From NCBI GenBank assembly GCA_013397865.1, contig VZTI01004085.1, positions 504,218 through 568,217 of the forward strand: a stretch of 64,000 nucleotides of DNA, given 5' to 3'. Both the position numbers and the translations under genes were made by a program. The DNA is from Struthidea cinerea (lineage: Eukaryota; Chordata; Aves; Passeriformes; Corcoracidae). A model generated the notes under the pieces. It was not told where the DNA came from and made no database searches. It saw nothing but the letters and a program-made list of their open reading frames with translations. Position 1 is the first letter of the stretch; the number at the start of each line of letters is the position of its first letter. This document shows, one piece after another, positions 40,205-54,900 of this stretch.

Positions 40205-40424
40205 AGATTGGGTATTAGGGAAAATTTCTTCACTGAAGGGGTTATCAAACACTGGCACAGGCTGCCCAGGGCAGTAGTGAAATCACCATCCCTTCAGGGA
40301 TTTAAAAGATTTGCACATGTGGCAGTTGGGGACATGGTTCAGTGGTGGGCTTAGAAGTACTGGGTTAACTGTTGAACTTGAAGATCTTAGAGGTCTTTTC
40401 CAACCAAAATGATTCTATGGATCT
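40205..40424 (+). mobile_element. CR1 LINE fragment, ORF2 C-terminus and 3' end, plus orientation
   Basis: The plus strand codes for NFFTEGVIKHWHRLPRAVV, the conserved C-terminal block of CR1 ORF2, then SPSLQGFKRF. This is followed by the 3' tail ('cttagaggtcttttccaacc') and a terminal AATGATTCTATGG, the 3' end octamer pattern of avian CR1. The copy is 5'-truncated to about 220 bases but its frame is still open over this part (40154-40354), so it is less decayed than most others here. Confidence 0.93.
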
Positions 40425-43400
40425 AAATGCATCCATTCAAGAGCAACCGCTGTCAGTATTCCAAATGCTTTGTTTCAGCTGGGGAAAACCATTACACTCA
40501 ATGTTAGCACAGATCATAAGGCACTGGATTGTGGGGTAGAGCTAACTGAAGAAATCTTATTTGGTGTATACTAAAGTTAACAGTTTAACTGAATTTTCAT
40601 AACAAATTCTATGATATATTAAATAGTTCAATTAGGCAGCCATAAGGAAATCCTAATTTTTGTGAGTTCTTGAATGTATTAACTGAAAATAAGAATTATC
40701 CATTGCTTTAACTCTGTTTGCTTTCCAGGTTTTTCATAAATATCTTAGTTCCATCTTCAGTGTTCCATCTTTAAGGCGCTGTTATGATCTAGAATGTGCT
40801 GTATTCAATTCACTTTGTCCAAATTCTTACTTCCAGCCTAGAATATTCAGAGCCAGAGCTCTGGCACATCAGTCACACAATCAGCTAAATTAGGCTACTC
40901 CAGTTGGTTTAACTGGCAACTTTCAAGCATGCAAAACAAAGCAGCAAGGTTTTAATGGTTTAAAGCCTCCAAAGTGGATCATAACACAAAATGTATTGCT
41001 CATCAGCTGGCAGAGAAGGCAAGGAATGCCATATGCTTTCAGTTTCATTTGTGTTGTTTATCTTTAATACTAAACCCTAATGCAATACACTTTCTATTAC
41101 TCTGCCATGTCAATCTTTTTTATGTGCAAGGGGATCAGGAAAACAAGACAATATTGGTTTCAATAGTCACAAGCCAATACAGACTCTACTAATTCAAGGG
41201 TAGCTCAGAGCTATGGAGCTGTAAATTACTACTCCATGCATGAATTAGAAAATATAGTCAACGATACAGTCAAAATACTTGTTTTGATGGCTAGCTGATG
41301 GCTTGGAGTTAATGCTTAGACAAACCTGAAAACAAAACAGCAATAGGTCAAAAACATGGGTGAGCAACTTGAGTTTTAAAGCATTGGTGCTATAGCTAAG
41401 TCCTACACATTTTACAGGTTAACTAGTATGTGAGCAAGGGTGTTTCCCACAAAACAGCACTGCATACATAGATTTAGGAGACCACTTTTTCCACTTACAA
41501 TGGGGGACAAATGACAGTGCCTCGGTGACAGTGACTCACCACATTGCAAGACAAGTCAGTATTTATGGAAAGCCAGACTCCATCTGATCCAAGTCAAAGG
41601 TTCCCAAATCCCTATCAGGTTGCTGGGGCTTTCTTTTATCATGCTCAACACGCACATAGACAAATATCCAGGCAGAGAAAGGCAGCAATGAGCACCTCTG
41701 AGAGCAAATTTTAAAAGGCAAACTATTTCATTCCAGCCCCATTATGGATTCTTAATCCTACTCATTTTTGTAATCAACAAAGGTGAAGATACAAACGCAG
41801 AGGCAACTTTCTGAAGATCTCTTTGCCACTAAATAATCCTTTCAGTTTCCAATTTTTCCTCTCTGTGAGATGGTGGAAGTTACTTCTTGATGACAAAATG
41901 TTTCCACATGTATATGTACACTACTGTCACCTTACAGAAGGTGTTACTTTGCTGCTTTGCTCCCCCTTTCCTTGGTACAGAATTTGAAGTACCAATCTTG
42001 ATTCTATTGCAATCTCTTTTAGCCCTCTGTCTTTCTCTGGACCTGAACTACCCATTGTGAACAAGAAAGATGCTGCAATATGACATGATAAGAGCTCAGA
42101 GAAGGCAGATTGCCAGCTGGCCAATGTCCTAAAAACTCTCCAGGAGAACGACAGAAGGCAGCAAGCGGAATTGCTAAAAACAGTCATGGGGGGAAGACAG
42201 AAAATGCAGCTTAATAGAGATGCTGTAGAAACCAAAGCAGGAAACAATGTGAATTAGATAAATTTGATGATCGTTGGGAAAATGGTCACTTGAAACTGCA
42301 CTCAAACCCCAGACCTAAGATATTCATCATGAATCAGGAAAACAGTAATTGGTTTAACTGGAAACTTTGGTTTAGCTGGTAAGGAAATGGGAAGAAACTG
42401 TGGACAGATCAAGTTCTGTGTGTTTGAATGGTGGAAAACTGGCAGATATGCAGCTAAATTAGGAAAAAAAGAGAAAAAGTAAAGCAGATTTTGCTGATGA
42501 GGAGCACATTAATTATCTTCTAGAGAGAATTAAGTCCCTGAAGTCTTAAAACACTTTGAACACAGCTTCACTGGGATAAGGTCAGAAAAGCAAATGCTTT
42601 GTTCTCAGTTAAAACATAGAATAAAAGAACACAAACAAACCAAAACCCTCACAAAACAAACAAACAAAATGAACCAGAAAGCCCCTGGAAGCCATGTATT
42701 TTCTAAACTGTCTGTTGTATTTTAGAAGAAAACAATTAGAAATAAAAACTCAACCCTTCTTCATGTATTGATCAACTCAACAATTATATTTGTCCAGTAT
42801 TGCTTAATAGTTTCTAAATAAAACAACCACAATCTAAATTTTCTTCTTGGTTAGGAGACACATCTGCAGACACAGATGACTTTCAAAGCATTTGCTGGAG
42901 GTGTCCCAGAGAATTAAAGCTTTCTAGTAAAAAGTCATTGTTTTGATGATTTAAAATAAGAGTTTGGTCTGGTCTTTCTCTTGGAGCTCATGACACAGCA
43001 TTTTCTGCAGGTTTTACAATCTTCTCTACTGCTTAGCTTTAAGACCATTACCTAGGAAAGATTTCACTACATATAAATGTGCTAAGACACAGATTAAAGT
43101 TTAATTAACCAGATTCATGTTTTTCAGTGACGTCCTTGCAGGGACAGCTTATATAATTATTTATAGACTTTTAAAATTAAATTTCAAATACTGCTTCAGG
43201 AATATCATTCTTGCTAAAAAGTTATTTTACTCTTAAGATTAAGGTGACATTATCCAATCCTACCCAGCTGAGAAATCTTGAAAGGCTCTGACTTGCATTA
43301 AAAATTATCATTAAATATTATCTATATTTGAATTAAGTTCACTTTTTGTGAAAACATTTAACTTTCGGTGTAAAAGCTTTGCAGCTGTAGAATTTATCAA

Positions 43401-43490
43401 GAGCCTTGGCAAATATTTAAAAATTAATTGCCTTCACTTAAAAATGTACTTATGGTCTGAATTTATATAAGTTCAACTCCTGCCCAAACA
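40425..43490. other. Unique AT-rich non-coding sequence
   Basis: No gene or transposon recognised. An A/C-rich patch lies at 42629-42670. The 106-codon minus frame at 41927-42247 has no family resemblance. Confidence 0.6.
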
Positions 43491-43985
43491 GCCATAGCAC
43501 AGAAGAGCTGAGGTCTGCAGAGACCTCTGGAGATCACCCAAAGCAGGTCGCCCAGGACTGTATCCCATCAGGTTTTGAATATTGCAAAGGATGGTGATTC
43601 AACAACCTTTCTCGGCAACTGTTTCAGTGTCCAACACCCATCACAGGAAAAAAAAAAGAAAAAGTTGTTGTTTTCCTTTGTTTAAATGAATTTCCCATAC
43701 TCAATTTGTGGCAGTTGACTCTTGTCCTGTCACTGATCACCACTTGGAACATCCTGTCTCCATAGGTTACTGTGTCCCATTAGGGATGTAAACTCATTGA
43801 TAAGATCCCCCTGAGTCCTTTCTACTTCAGGTAAACCAATTCCAGCTCTCAGCCTCTTCCAGTATGTCCTCCACTCCCTCAGTAATCTTTCCCGGCCTTT
43901 TCCTGAACCTGTCCATGTCTCCAGAACAAGGAAGCCCAGAACGGGACAGCGTTACAGCTTTAGTCTCACCAGTGTATGCACATAG
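43491..43985 (-). mobile_element. CR1 LINE fragment, about 500 bp, minus orientation
   Basis: On the plus strand it runs from the 3' tail ('agacctctggagatcaccca') through 'atggtgattcaacaaccttt', an A-rich expansion (43648-43665) and 'ttgtcctgtcactgatcacc', to 'gaagcccagaacgggacagc' and TAGTCTCACCAGTG. These are reverse complements of successive blocks of the CR1 3' third, in the correct order. Frames are broken throughout. The 5' truncation point is about 43985, next to a TA-rich patch. Confidence 0.92.
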
Positions 43986-46900
43986 TACATATATATGTAT
44001 TTATAAAGCAGAACAAGCTGCAGACTGATTTATCCAGGGTATTCATAGAGGTTCACCCTAAGCTCTCTTCTGCATTTATCTAACACAGTTACAAAAGAGC
44101 TTTTGTCTCTACTCTCTAAGCTGCTCAGCTGAGCTGAAAAATATTTTTGTCTGTTGCTTTAGGTGGCACTTTTAGATCTCCATTCCTTCTCTAAGACCCC
44201 TCTTTTTATATCTTGGAGAGATGAATTTCTATTATGCATGAATTCTGCTTTGCTCACTTCAAGAGCTGTATTTTCTGACATGAGATTTTTAGCCCTGGAT
44301 GGGCACAGATGTTGTGCCTACTGTTCTGGCAAAAAACCACAACCACTAACAGGTGCTCCATTTGTTTGGTCTTAAAAACAAGAGCTGAAAGGGATCAGCA
44401 TCTCTAGAATTTTAAAATTCCCAAATCTTCTAGCTCTTTGGTAATCTGCAGCTCTAGTATGCCCAGAGCCTCAACCCTGCCACTGTTCTGAAAAGGAAAA
44501 GGAGCTGGATAAAAAAACTCGCATGCTTCCAAGGCCAGTCTGTGCTTTGCACAGCTATCCCCATCACTTCAGGAGCTGTCTGCTCTCCAGTCTGCTCCCT
44601 GCTTTTTGCTGCCATGGACCTACCAGAACAGCCACGACCCAACTCTGTCCTGAATACAGGGGGCTTGTACTTACTGCTCATATCTCTGCAACCAATTACC
44701 ACCTCCCCTGAACTGTGCAGGCACCTTAAAACACAGTGAGTTTCCAGGAGTAGAAACCAATACAGTTTCAGAATTCCCTTCTCCAGGGAAGTGAAAGAAA
44801 AGAGCCTGACATTAAAGATCTATAACTCAAGTTTTGATTATATACTGCCATGCATCTGTGCGTAGTGACCTAGATATCACTGTGAGCAAATTCTCAACAG
44901 TAAGCTAAAGCAAGATTGGGAATTTTCTTTATGTTATCAAAGTACGAGGAGCAAAGGTAAAATTATATCTGCTTCTTCCTTGGTGCAGTTTGCAGTTTCC
45001 ATAAACCCACAGAACATGTTGTAGATTACTGTTACTCTCATGAAAGTCCATTATTAATGATGGTTTTTATTTTTCTGATTTACAGAACCCAGAATTATGT
45101 GCACACAAATTAAATGTCAGAGTAAATCCTACCTAGTATTGCCATAATTTTGGAATAATTTCTCAGGATAATTTAGACTGTCCCAATCATCATAATTTTT
45201 GGCTATGTTCAGATAGAGAATGCATACAGACAACTCTTAGAAATTTTAGCATTATTTTTTCCGCAGAAGAACCCTCAGTTTTCGTTGGGTTTTGGTTGGT
45301 TGGTTGGTCTGGTTTTTAACACTACCTATTAGTTCCCTAGGATTCTATTGCTTACTAATCCAGTGGTTTTAAACATGAAATTACTATTTTAGCAAAAACA
45401 TTTTTTCATTTTCAAAGGGCGATCTAAGGAAGCAGAGAGAAAACACTTATTAACTAAAAGATGCAGTTTTTTCTTTGCTTATGCAACCTAATCCTTCTTT
45501 CCTAAAAGCTATGGCATCCATGGAACAAACAAACTGAATCTCTCATAATAAATGAATATAAACATATTAAATCCTTTAATAAAATATTTATTTTTCAATC
45601 TCAGTGGAATTGGGAGTTTCTAGCATCCCTTGCTGCTTCTGACTGTGGCTAGTTAACTTCCAGTAGGATCTCTGGGCATTTTACATGCCACACACCAAGA
45701 GAAGGTCCTCTGACTGTACTTTTGTCCATGTTAGAGCTCACTAACCAGAAAAAGCATCGCCCGAAGTTCGAAGCCTGGAAAATGGAGCCCTGAGCTCTCA
45801 GAGCAGCCCTCGTTTGTGTGCTTTAGCACTGCAGCTCTCAGCACCAAGCCAGCTAACTCTATGCTGGAGAGCATTGAGAGGATTCCTCTATTCTGTTAAA
45901 GTCACTAAGTACCCCCATTGAGCAGATTTCTGAGGACAGAAATGGAAACTCTTTACCAGGCTTGGCAATTTACAGATTCTGAAACTTGGGTTTCAGCTGT
46001 TGTTTTGTGATGTTGCTGCCTCCCATCCCTGTCTGTCTTTTCAGAGACTTCAATTTGCTTTCCTAGGAGAAAAAACTTGCATTGAAGAGGCAAAAAAAAA
46101 TCTCACTACACTGCCATATAAGTATATGATGAGCCTGCATCTTGTGTGCTGCATGCAGCCCTGGTCCCCCCAGCTCAGCAAAAGTAGGAACAAGAAGGAA
46201 AAACAATAGTAAATAATTCTGATGAAGGATGCAGAGCTGTTTCCCAGCAAGAAGCCAATCTAAGAGACTAGAATTCCTCAGCTTACACCACAGATGCACA
46301 AGATGTACCTGCTGTATATACACTCACAATACCATATTCCCTTTCTAAACCAGGTTTTATAGCATAGCACAGTTTATCAATTAGAAAATTTTACCTTAGA
46401 AATTCTACAAGATGTTTCTTTGGGGAACTTGAGTGCCACAGAAAGTTCTGGAAACATTTCTAATTAAAAGTAAAACCTTGATGCTTAGTATTTTAAATTC
46501 TGACAGTAATAAAAATATACCATTTAATGAACACTTAGTCACATAAACTTTTAGTTCATCATAGAATCAATTAATTTCATTTCATTTCAGATTACTACAG
46601 GTTGTATAAAATATCTTTGTTTTCTAACATCATTGTATTCTCATCAGTTCATCTTTCTAATGAAGTCACTTAGGATTTCTATGTAAAAGTCTTAAATTAA
46701 GAAAATCAACCTTTCTACCATTTCAATATACCAAAGAATGTTATAGTGAGAGCTAAGAACTCACTGAATATTAATGAAAATTTTAATAATCTACTGTGTT
46801 ATCTCTTAACAAGAAAAAAAAATTACCTTTAGATGAATAAAATCCTTAGATTGTTTTATTTTACATTTCTATGAATGTGTATATTAATTTTCTCACAAAG

Positions 46901-49900
46901 TAGTTCTGAAAATTAAAAGGTATTTACTGAGAAAGAACTGAGTAGCCTGGAGGCAAAAAACATAGAGTGAATTAGTAAGAGTAGTATGAGAACAGATCTA
47001 GTTTAACAGACCTATCATCTCATCACTTCTTGTTCTTTCCCAAGCTCGTTAGAAAAAATCCAACAAAACACAAATGAATTAATTTTAATGGACAGTGACT
47101 AAGTTTAATAGAAATTGCTTTAATTGCTTTGAAATAGGGCTAAGTTATAACATTACTTGCATCCCAATTTTGGGGTAATAAAGTTGCTTCACAGAATAAC
47201 CAAGTAAAACTATCTAAATCATCATTACTATTTCCAGAAGGAAAGGATTGGATTTTGAGCCCAAATACACTGAAATCAGTGCAGAAAGCTGGCCATTTAC
47301 TAAATACTGTATTACCAGCTTACAGATGCATCTGTTGTCTCAGCTAGAACAGGTGGTAATAAACAAACCCATCTGCCATCATACACTGCAGGTAAAATTC
47401 ACTTACTTTTGAGTCTGGGAATTATTACAATCAATAGTAATATTTTCAAAGACCTTTTTTCCCCACTTAACACAATACTTAATTTATGAAATGCAACCTT
47501 TCATGAGGCCAAAAGAGACCTCAACTGAACAAAAAGGCTCTTTGAGGCTGGAAGATGCTGAGTGGACTCCACAAATCACCCACTCCCAGCTCTTCCAGTT
47601 CCCAGCTAAGCAGAGATTGGGGCCTGCCAGGAGCAGCCTGGTGCCAGCTCAATTTCATTCTTGAAGTGTCATAGACACCTGTCATAAGATAAAACCTTGC
47701 AGAATTATGACTCGTAATGTCAAATATCATTAGACATTTTGTCTAATTTTCAACCAAATGTACAGATTCCTTTACCCCGACTCAGTCCTGAGCTACGCAG
47801 TATCTGAAGGCTCTCTACAGCAAGCTGCTAACGTTGTATGGAATTAAAAATTCCTATTCAGTGCATAGAGACACTATTTTTTGCATTCACTATGGCAATA
47901 TTTGTTCTAAGATTAGTTTTCATACTACACAAATCCTTCACGTAATTATCATAAAAACATAGATGGGAAAATGCATGCAACTACTTCAGAAAAATTCCTG
48001 ATGTTCAGAGTGCCTGATACTTATGTAACTTTACATGAAAGCTTTACAAATATAAGTATTTAATTTAACCTTATTAAACATTTTCCAACATCCAACTAAC
48101 CTTTTCTTCCTTCATCTCACAAGTGATTTTTTTACTTGAAATCTGATTCTGGACACTAAACAATTTTAAATATGGAGCTGACTTGTGCAGAATTCCGTAT
48201 TCTCCTGTTTCTTTGATCATCTATCAGATTCAAGCTTTCTACCCAATCCTTCAGACATGACTGAGAATGTCCAACATGAATATTAAAGGAACTGCAAGAT
48301 CTGACTGCAGTAGCTCAACAAAGACTATTATTCCAGGTTATTAGTAAAGGAACTCTGCCCAGCACAGGACATCAATCTTCACTCATACAAAAGAACAGAC
48401 CAGGCATATTAATGATCTCACCTAGACACCAACCGTTGAAAAATTGCTAGTTTGAAAATTCAGTCTACTAAGTTATTTATCCTGTCCCCTAATTTAAGAA
48501 AATATCATAATTCATTTCTAGGCAAAGTTAGGCTTTTCCAAAATATTTTATGTTACTAGCAAATAGTTATTAAGATGAGAATTCTATGGTCTTGCTTGTC
48601 TTTATTATTATGCCATGTCCTTTTTTTGTAATTTGCAAGCCAGAACTCAGGAGCTGGTGCTTTCCAAGGGATATTCGGATTGTCTGTCATGTCTCATCCT
48701 AACCACAAGTCCCAGTCCCTGACACTGGTGGGATTTCCCTGCAGCTGGCACATTTGCATCTTCCCACAACCCTCTATCAGATATTCCTTCTTGATATTAT
48801 GCTCTCCCACCACCTCTCCATGGCCCTGGTACTTTACTGTCAAAATTATTTTTCAAATTTTCTTCCTTAGCAACAGTCTGTACCTAAAAATTATACTTCC
48901 ATGTATCAAGAGAACCATCATCACCTTTAACTCTTCCAATCTAGACATCACACATATAAATTCTGTTTAATTTAAGTCTTCTGTTTATATACTATTCTGT
49001 TTAATTCCCTCCCGGTAATTCTGGGAGAAATATCTTAGTTATTTAAACTCAATAAGATGCTGACTGTTAGACAGACCTAATCAAGATCTCCCCATTGTTT
49101 TAGCATCTGTTTATTCTCAGCTGCTATTTTTGCCTAATTTCCTCTCCAATGTTTCTTTGTACCATATCTGTCCCTTCCATGAAATCCAACTCACCAAAGT
49201 AGTACTGATATCAACCAAAAAACCACAACGTAAACATGTAAAAATTTCTGCATGATCCATGGGGTTTTAGGGACACTTCCACTTAGCTGCAATTTGGTTG
49301 ATACTCAAAGCAAGCTGAATGAATCTCTAAATACATGAGGACAAGAAAATAAGGCAAACAGAATGTAAGGAGTTATTATTGTATTCTCAAAAACTAATAG
49401 CATTCATCAGGCTCATTTCAGCCCGCTGGAGAAGCACTGCTATAGACAGTAGATAAAAATGAAGTTGATAAAGGAAATGAATAGAATCTTTTGGAAATAG
49501 GGAGTCTTTTAGGGCTCTGCATTTTGAACACAGGTAGATGAAAGTGACATGCCTGACCTTAAATGTTAACACTTTGCTTTATAGATTGAGTTATTTGTGT
49601 TAGACTTGTCAATCAAATCAGGCATGAATATATTTCAGCAGCTGTGAAATTTGATTAAAACTTATTGCAGCCTTTCTTTTTCCTAAAGTCTGAATACATT
49701 TAGATGGCCTAGTAACTGTGAAATTTTGATTTTGCTTGTTAATTGTTCATTATTTTCACTGTTAGGGAAACTATTCTGCTTTGCTTTTAGCTGAAGAGCA
49801 GTTAAAAATGAGCCCTTTCATATTAACTCTTCCACACCTTGAGGCAATATTTAAGGTGCCTTTTACAGCAAGAATCCTGACTGCACACACTGCTAAACTT

Positions 49901-51642
49901 TATGCTTAATACAAATATATATATATATATTAAAATACTTGTACTGTAAGAAACTAATTACAGTAAATTAATGCTTTTTGAAATTTAAAAGTCCAATTCT
50001 GCTTAACTGGACTTCTTCCTCAAACAGCTTAAAAACCCGGGATGTCTGGGGAAAAACGGGAGACAGATGAAAGCATTTGGTAGACCTTTATCATCCTTAT
50101 GGACAAAATAATTCAGTCTATCAGGACAGTTACTCATTATTATTACTTTTCTATAGAAAATTATGCACTGCTATGAAAATACTTATTGAGAAACTGCTCT
50201 TTAAATATTAGGTAAATTGGCTAAATATCTGACAGGTGTGAGTTTTACTCACTTCCCACATCTTAGAAAAATTACGTTATCACTAAGAAAATTCTATCTC
50301 TTTGCAGCAACAAGAAAGTTGCTTACAAGCAACTTTCAGTCCTGATTTTTAGCCCCCCTCCAATCTCCAAAGGAACAGTTACAAAGGTGCAAATGGCAGT
50401 GAAGGCGTTTTATGATTAATTTCATTTTATGATTCTGATCTCAGATAGATAGGTCTGTCTAATTGTGTACATATATTTATTATGCAGTATTTATACAATT
50501 AAATGACATCAATTTCACTCATTATCTGCAGCTCCAAACTAGGAAGACTGGGTTGAAAATTCTTTTGCTACTTATACCTCCTTAAAGTAATTTCAATAAC
50601 TGCAATAGTCTTTTTATCATAGCCTTCAGGGTGTAAAGAAAAAAGATATCTAATCGTTCTTCATAGGAGATTTTTAATAGCAGAATGTAACTTTTTTAGT
50701 GCATTTATAGAGAGAAATGTTACAGCTGGCTAAAATAAATGCAATACATGTTGTATATAATAGCTGATGTGCATGCATCATCTCCACATGTATAACCAGA
50801 TTAATTTGAAGCTGTGTGGCCAGCTTTCTTTCCCTCCTGTAGCCAGCCATTTGAATTAAACAAAACTGTTGAAAGAATAATTTTAATTCCAATATTCTCA
50901 CCTAAGTTAGAGATAATTCAATACTTTTTAAGTTTATTAGTACAACATGCAGTCTCCCTCTCATTTTACAGATAAATTTTGTGTCTGCAATACTCTACCA
51001 TTTTGGTCTCAAAAACCTAAGGTAATCTTTCTGCCTTTATCATTTTTAAGATGGTTGAGAATTTTTAGAAATATTATGCATAATGCTATGTAACCTCCCA
51101 GAACTAGTGCTGAAAATAAACTTTACTTGCCAGGAAGCAATCTTCTCTGTGCTTATAAAGAGTGGAAACATTCCCAGAACTCCCATTGACAGTTAATTGT
51201 ATCCTTTCTTCTGTCTTTTCAGAAGACGACAAGTGTTTTTAAGAACAGTCAGGTGTTTGGCCAATATCGCAATACAAAGAGAATACAGACAACTATGCAA
51301 TTTTATCACTGATAATTCCACCTGTAGGAGGATTTCTGCATAAACACTGCTATAAATAGTTCTGACCTCTGATTTCAACATGTTGTGTCTCACTGGATAT
51401 CATGGGCCACACTGTTTTTCCTTCAAGGTTATTTGGAGACCTGTTTCTCCTATACAAGATCTTGTTTTCAGTTGCTCAGAGCAGCATCAAATCTCAGTAA
51501 TGCAAACCAGTTCTCTCCAGGCACCAGGAGACTTTGGAATGTCTTTGGAAAACAAGGCTTAAACAATGGGGAAGCCTCCATAATTGTCCCAATTCCCACT
51601 GACATGATAAATGCAGTCACACTTGAAGCCTAAACTGGCAAA
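43986..51642. other. Long unique AT-rich non-coding block
   Basis: No gene or transposon recognised. Small features are a TA patch near 43988-44002, a G/T-rich patch (45282-45318) and a TA tract near 49914-49931. Frames near 44454-44739 and 46000-46323 overlap on both strands and have no family resemblance. Confidence 0.55.
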
Positions 51643-51905
51643 ATGAAAAACCAAACAAAAAACCAACCAAAAAAAAACCCCAATGAAACAAACAAAAACA
51701 AACAAACAAACCCCCCCAAAACAAACAAAAAACCAAACCAAACAAACAAAAAACCCAACAAAAAACACCAAAAACCCAAACCAAAACAACAACAAAAAGA
51801 AACGAACCAAAACCAACCAAACCAACAACAACAAAAAATCCCCCAAAACAAAAAAAAACCAACCACCAAAAAACCAAACCAAACCAAAAAACTCAAAAGA
51901 AACAA
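51643..51905. repeat. A/C-only low-complexity tract (about 260 bp)
   Basis: The plus strand is built almost only of A and C, in words such as CAAA, CCAAA and CAACAA, with runs of up to seven C and nine A and only a handful of G or T. There is no fixed period. Frames of 86 to 171 codons crossing it on both strands are by-products of the composition (few stop codons can form) and are not genes. Confidence 0.9.
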
Positions 51906-54900
51906 AACTCCACCTTTTACATGTTTTAAAGTCGGGGATTTATGCACTATTGCAGTTCCACCCACAGGCAGATAACTGCAGTTTCAAGGCTTTAGTCAGG
52001 GAAATCAGAAGCATTCCCAACAACGAACAGGTCAAAATGGAGAGCTTTAATGGAGAGCTCACTGTTCACACACACTCCTGTGGTATTTGTCAGCCATGGA
52101 TAGGTGGGGTTCTCCAAGCATTCACTACGTTCATGCTCCAAGTTATTTTTATAAAGTCAGACATGCCTTATATGAACACAGCATTGTTACAGGGATAAAA
52201 CCACCAAACAGTTGTACACTTTTTATAGAAATATCACCCACTCAGTCAAAAATTTATAAGAATAATGGCTAAGATATTATAGAGATCATAAGGATCTTGT
52301 TAATTTGGCAGCTGACAGGGTATTTTAATGCATTACATGCATTCTCCCTTCCTTTTCATTTTTTGAAGAAGGCACATCATAGATTCTACTTCTAAAAACT
52401 GTATTTTCTGTTTCCCTTAGATTACCAGGGGCTGAGTAACAACGTATAAAACATGTTAATATTGCTTTCCATTAGTCATGACTTGATAGAGGAGGATGAA
52501 TATGGTTTCCTACTTAAAATAGAAAGATGGCCAAGGTTGTCAGCAAGAACTTGATTGGTTTGCAGAAGGAACTTGCCCTATTTGTGTGTTTATGAGACAC
52601 ATTGTCACAGTTCTGTGAGCTTAAAGACAGATGCCCCATTGGAGTACACAGGCAAGGAAAATGTAAATATAAATGTACCATCAATGCAGAGAGATTCACA
52701 TTCTTCAAAGAGCACAATGAGTAAGAAAGGTGTGAATGCTCTTTTCCAAAGTGTAGTAACAGTGTCAGTGCTGAGTATTACCCCCAGAGAGATTTCTCAT
52801 GGCAGTTTTAGATTGACTGACATCCTGAAATAGTCTTTTTTTACTCTTTGAGCTGAAGCAATGTAAACCTTTCTTATTCTGGATGTGAAAAAAGGTACAC
52901 AGAAGTTATTTTGGATGAGGAAATCTTTGTTCCAAAGGTTGGGAAACAAAATGAAACTGCAATGAAGTACACTATTTCACTTCCAGATAGCCACTCTCAT
53001 TTATTGCAGCACTCTCACTCTAAGAGAGCCGTAATAACAACTCAAGCAAGGCTTGCTATGGACAAACCTCCACTCTTCCCTGTGACCTCTACAGAACCTG
53101 CTCAAGCCAAGGCTGTGGTGACTTATGCATCAGAAAATCTACTCCTGATTGATTCATTCTGGTTAAGCACGGGCACAAATGCAGAGGGAACGCGTGTGGT
53201 GGTGGCAAGTTGCACACCAGCAAATGCATGGTCAGATATCAGGCAGTGCCAGCCTAAGGCAACTGTGCTGGCACAGCTTGCGTGCCAAGGTGCTGGAAGA
53301 ACATGCTTTATCTGGAGTAGAAATATATAGTATTAATATACATTTTAAGTCCTTTTTCTTCAAAGACCAGCATGCCTTGGCATATAAACACCAGTCTAGG
53401 GTTCTTATATTTCTGTAAACTCAGAAGTGATCTGTACGAATCAATAAGCCCTACATAAGCAAGTGAGGAAAAGTCAAAGCAAGTCTAAGCTTGTCAAGTG
53501 GAAAGTGCTGAAGGAAAAGTGCAAGTTACAAACAATTTCTCTTGATTTGCCTTTGAAACTCATCTTTAGTATGGTGAACTGAATCAGGGCAGAAAAGGTT
53601 CATAAAACATGGTGGTACTAAATACTCAATATGAAAAGTAAACACCAAGAAATTTCTTTGCATATCTCAGTAAAAATTCTAACCAATTAGTTGGACTGTA
53701 CATGCTTGCAGCCAATTTACATCTATTTCCAATTCAAAGAAACTTTTGGAAAATACACCAGAAACACAATTAAAATACAGTAGAGGTACATGGGAACAAA
53801 ATAAGTAAATCACAATTAATTACCTTCTTACTCCTGGAATGCATATCAATATCTAGAAACAATTGCTCTAGTTTAATTACTAATAGTTTAAGTTCTATGA
53901 ATTTTTAATATTATGCTCACAAGAAAACTCTTCTGAAATTTTACAGCAATAAAACCCAGTTATTCTGAACAATTTTGGGGAAGCTTCCAGCTACTCATGA
54001 CTAGAACAATGGTTTGGGCTGATTCTTGGATGAACGAAGATGGAGGTTGGTGGAATACTTATAATGGCTCATAAAGAGAGAATTGCTCTATTCATTTCTC
54101 TTAGCTGTACATGGAAGTGGAATCATCTCATTATGTGAGGTGTGTTAATCCCACACAGCAATAAAAGATTCTGATTTGTTGTGACGTGAAACACAGCATC
54201 TGTGATCACTGCTCTGCTACCGTGGTTCTGAATTAGACATTACACTGTATAGGTATTGCTCATTAATAAAACTACCTCTAACAGTCAGACAATACAAGGA
54301 TAGTCCAGAATTTCTATTGTGGAGGTTAACAAGCTTAGAAGGAGCATTGCTACCCATTTAGGCACCCAAAAGCAGATGGAACTGTCTTGTCATCTCATGA
54401 GATATTAGAATATTGACACCCAAAATCCTGTTAATAGCATCTGTTAACCTAATTACAAAGAATGTGCATCTGTAATAAATTAATTTCTAAATCAAATATC
54501 TTCCAGCACATCTCTTATGACTGTTGATTTGAAAGGCTGACAACTCAGTTTTTTCAACCAAAACAACAAACAACAAAGCACCTTCTCACCTGCCAGAGAT
54601 TTAAAAGTCTCAATAGATCAAACATCTATCCTTTTGTTAGGATACAAACCTTCCAACTTGTAAATGCATGACACCAAATATAATGACATCTATAAATACT
54701 TTCTTAAAACTAGTATTCAGACTTAAAGGTATTTGGACACAGTTTAACTTTTCTTACCAATTTCTCTATTTTCTTTGTGAAGCTGGCTCTCAGCTGAGTG
54801 TAGCAGTTGTTGCTAATGATGCACATGTGTGTGAGAAGATAAATGGGCATGCTTAATTATGCAGTATCTGGTGAGATTAATGTTGTGTCTGTATTATCCA

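Noticed and set aside
51559..52198. Frames of 86 to 171 codons on both strands
   Set aside because: They result from the A/C-only tract, where stop codons cannot easily form. Residue content is low-complexity (K/N/P/Q/T, or F/V/W/G/L on the other strand).
52911..53330. 139-codon plus-strand frame
   Set aside because: Weak start context (T at -3), no recognisable domain, no neighbouring exon-like signals. A frame of this size is plausible by chance in 64 kb over six frames.
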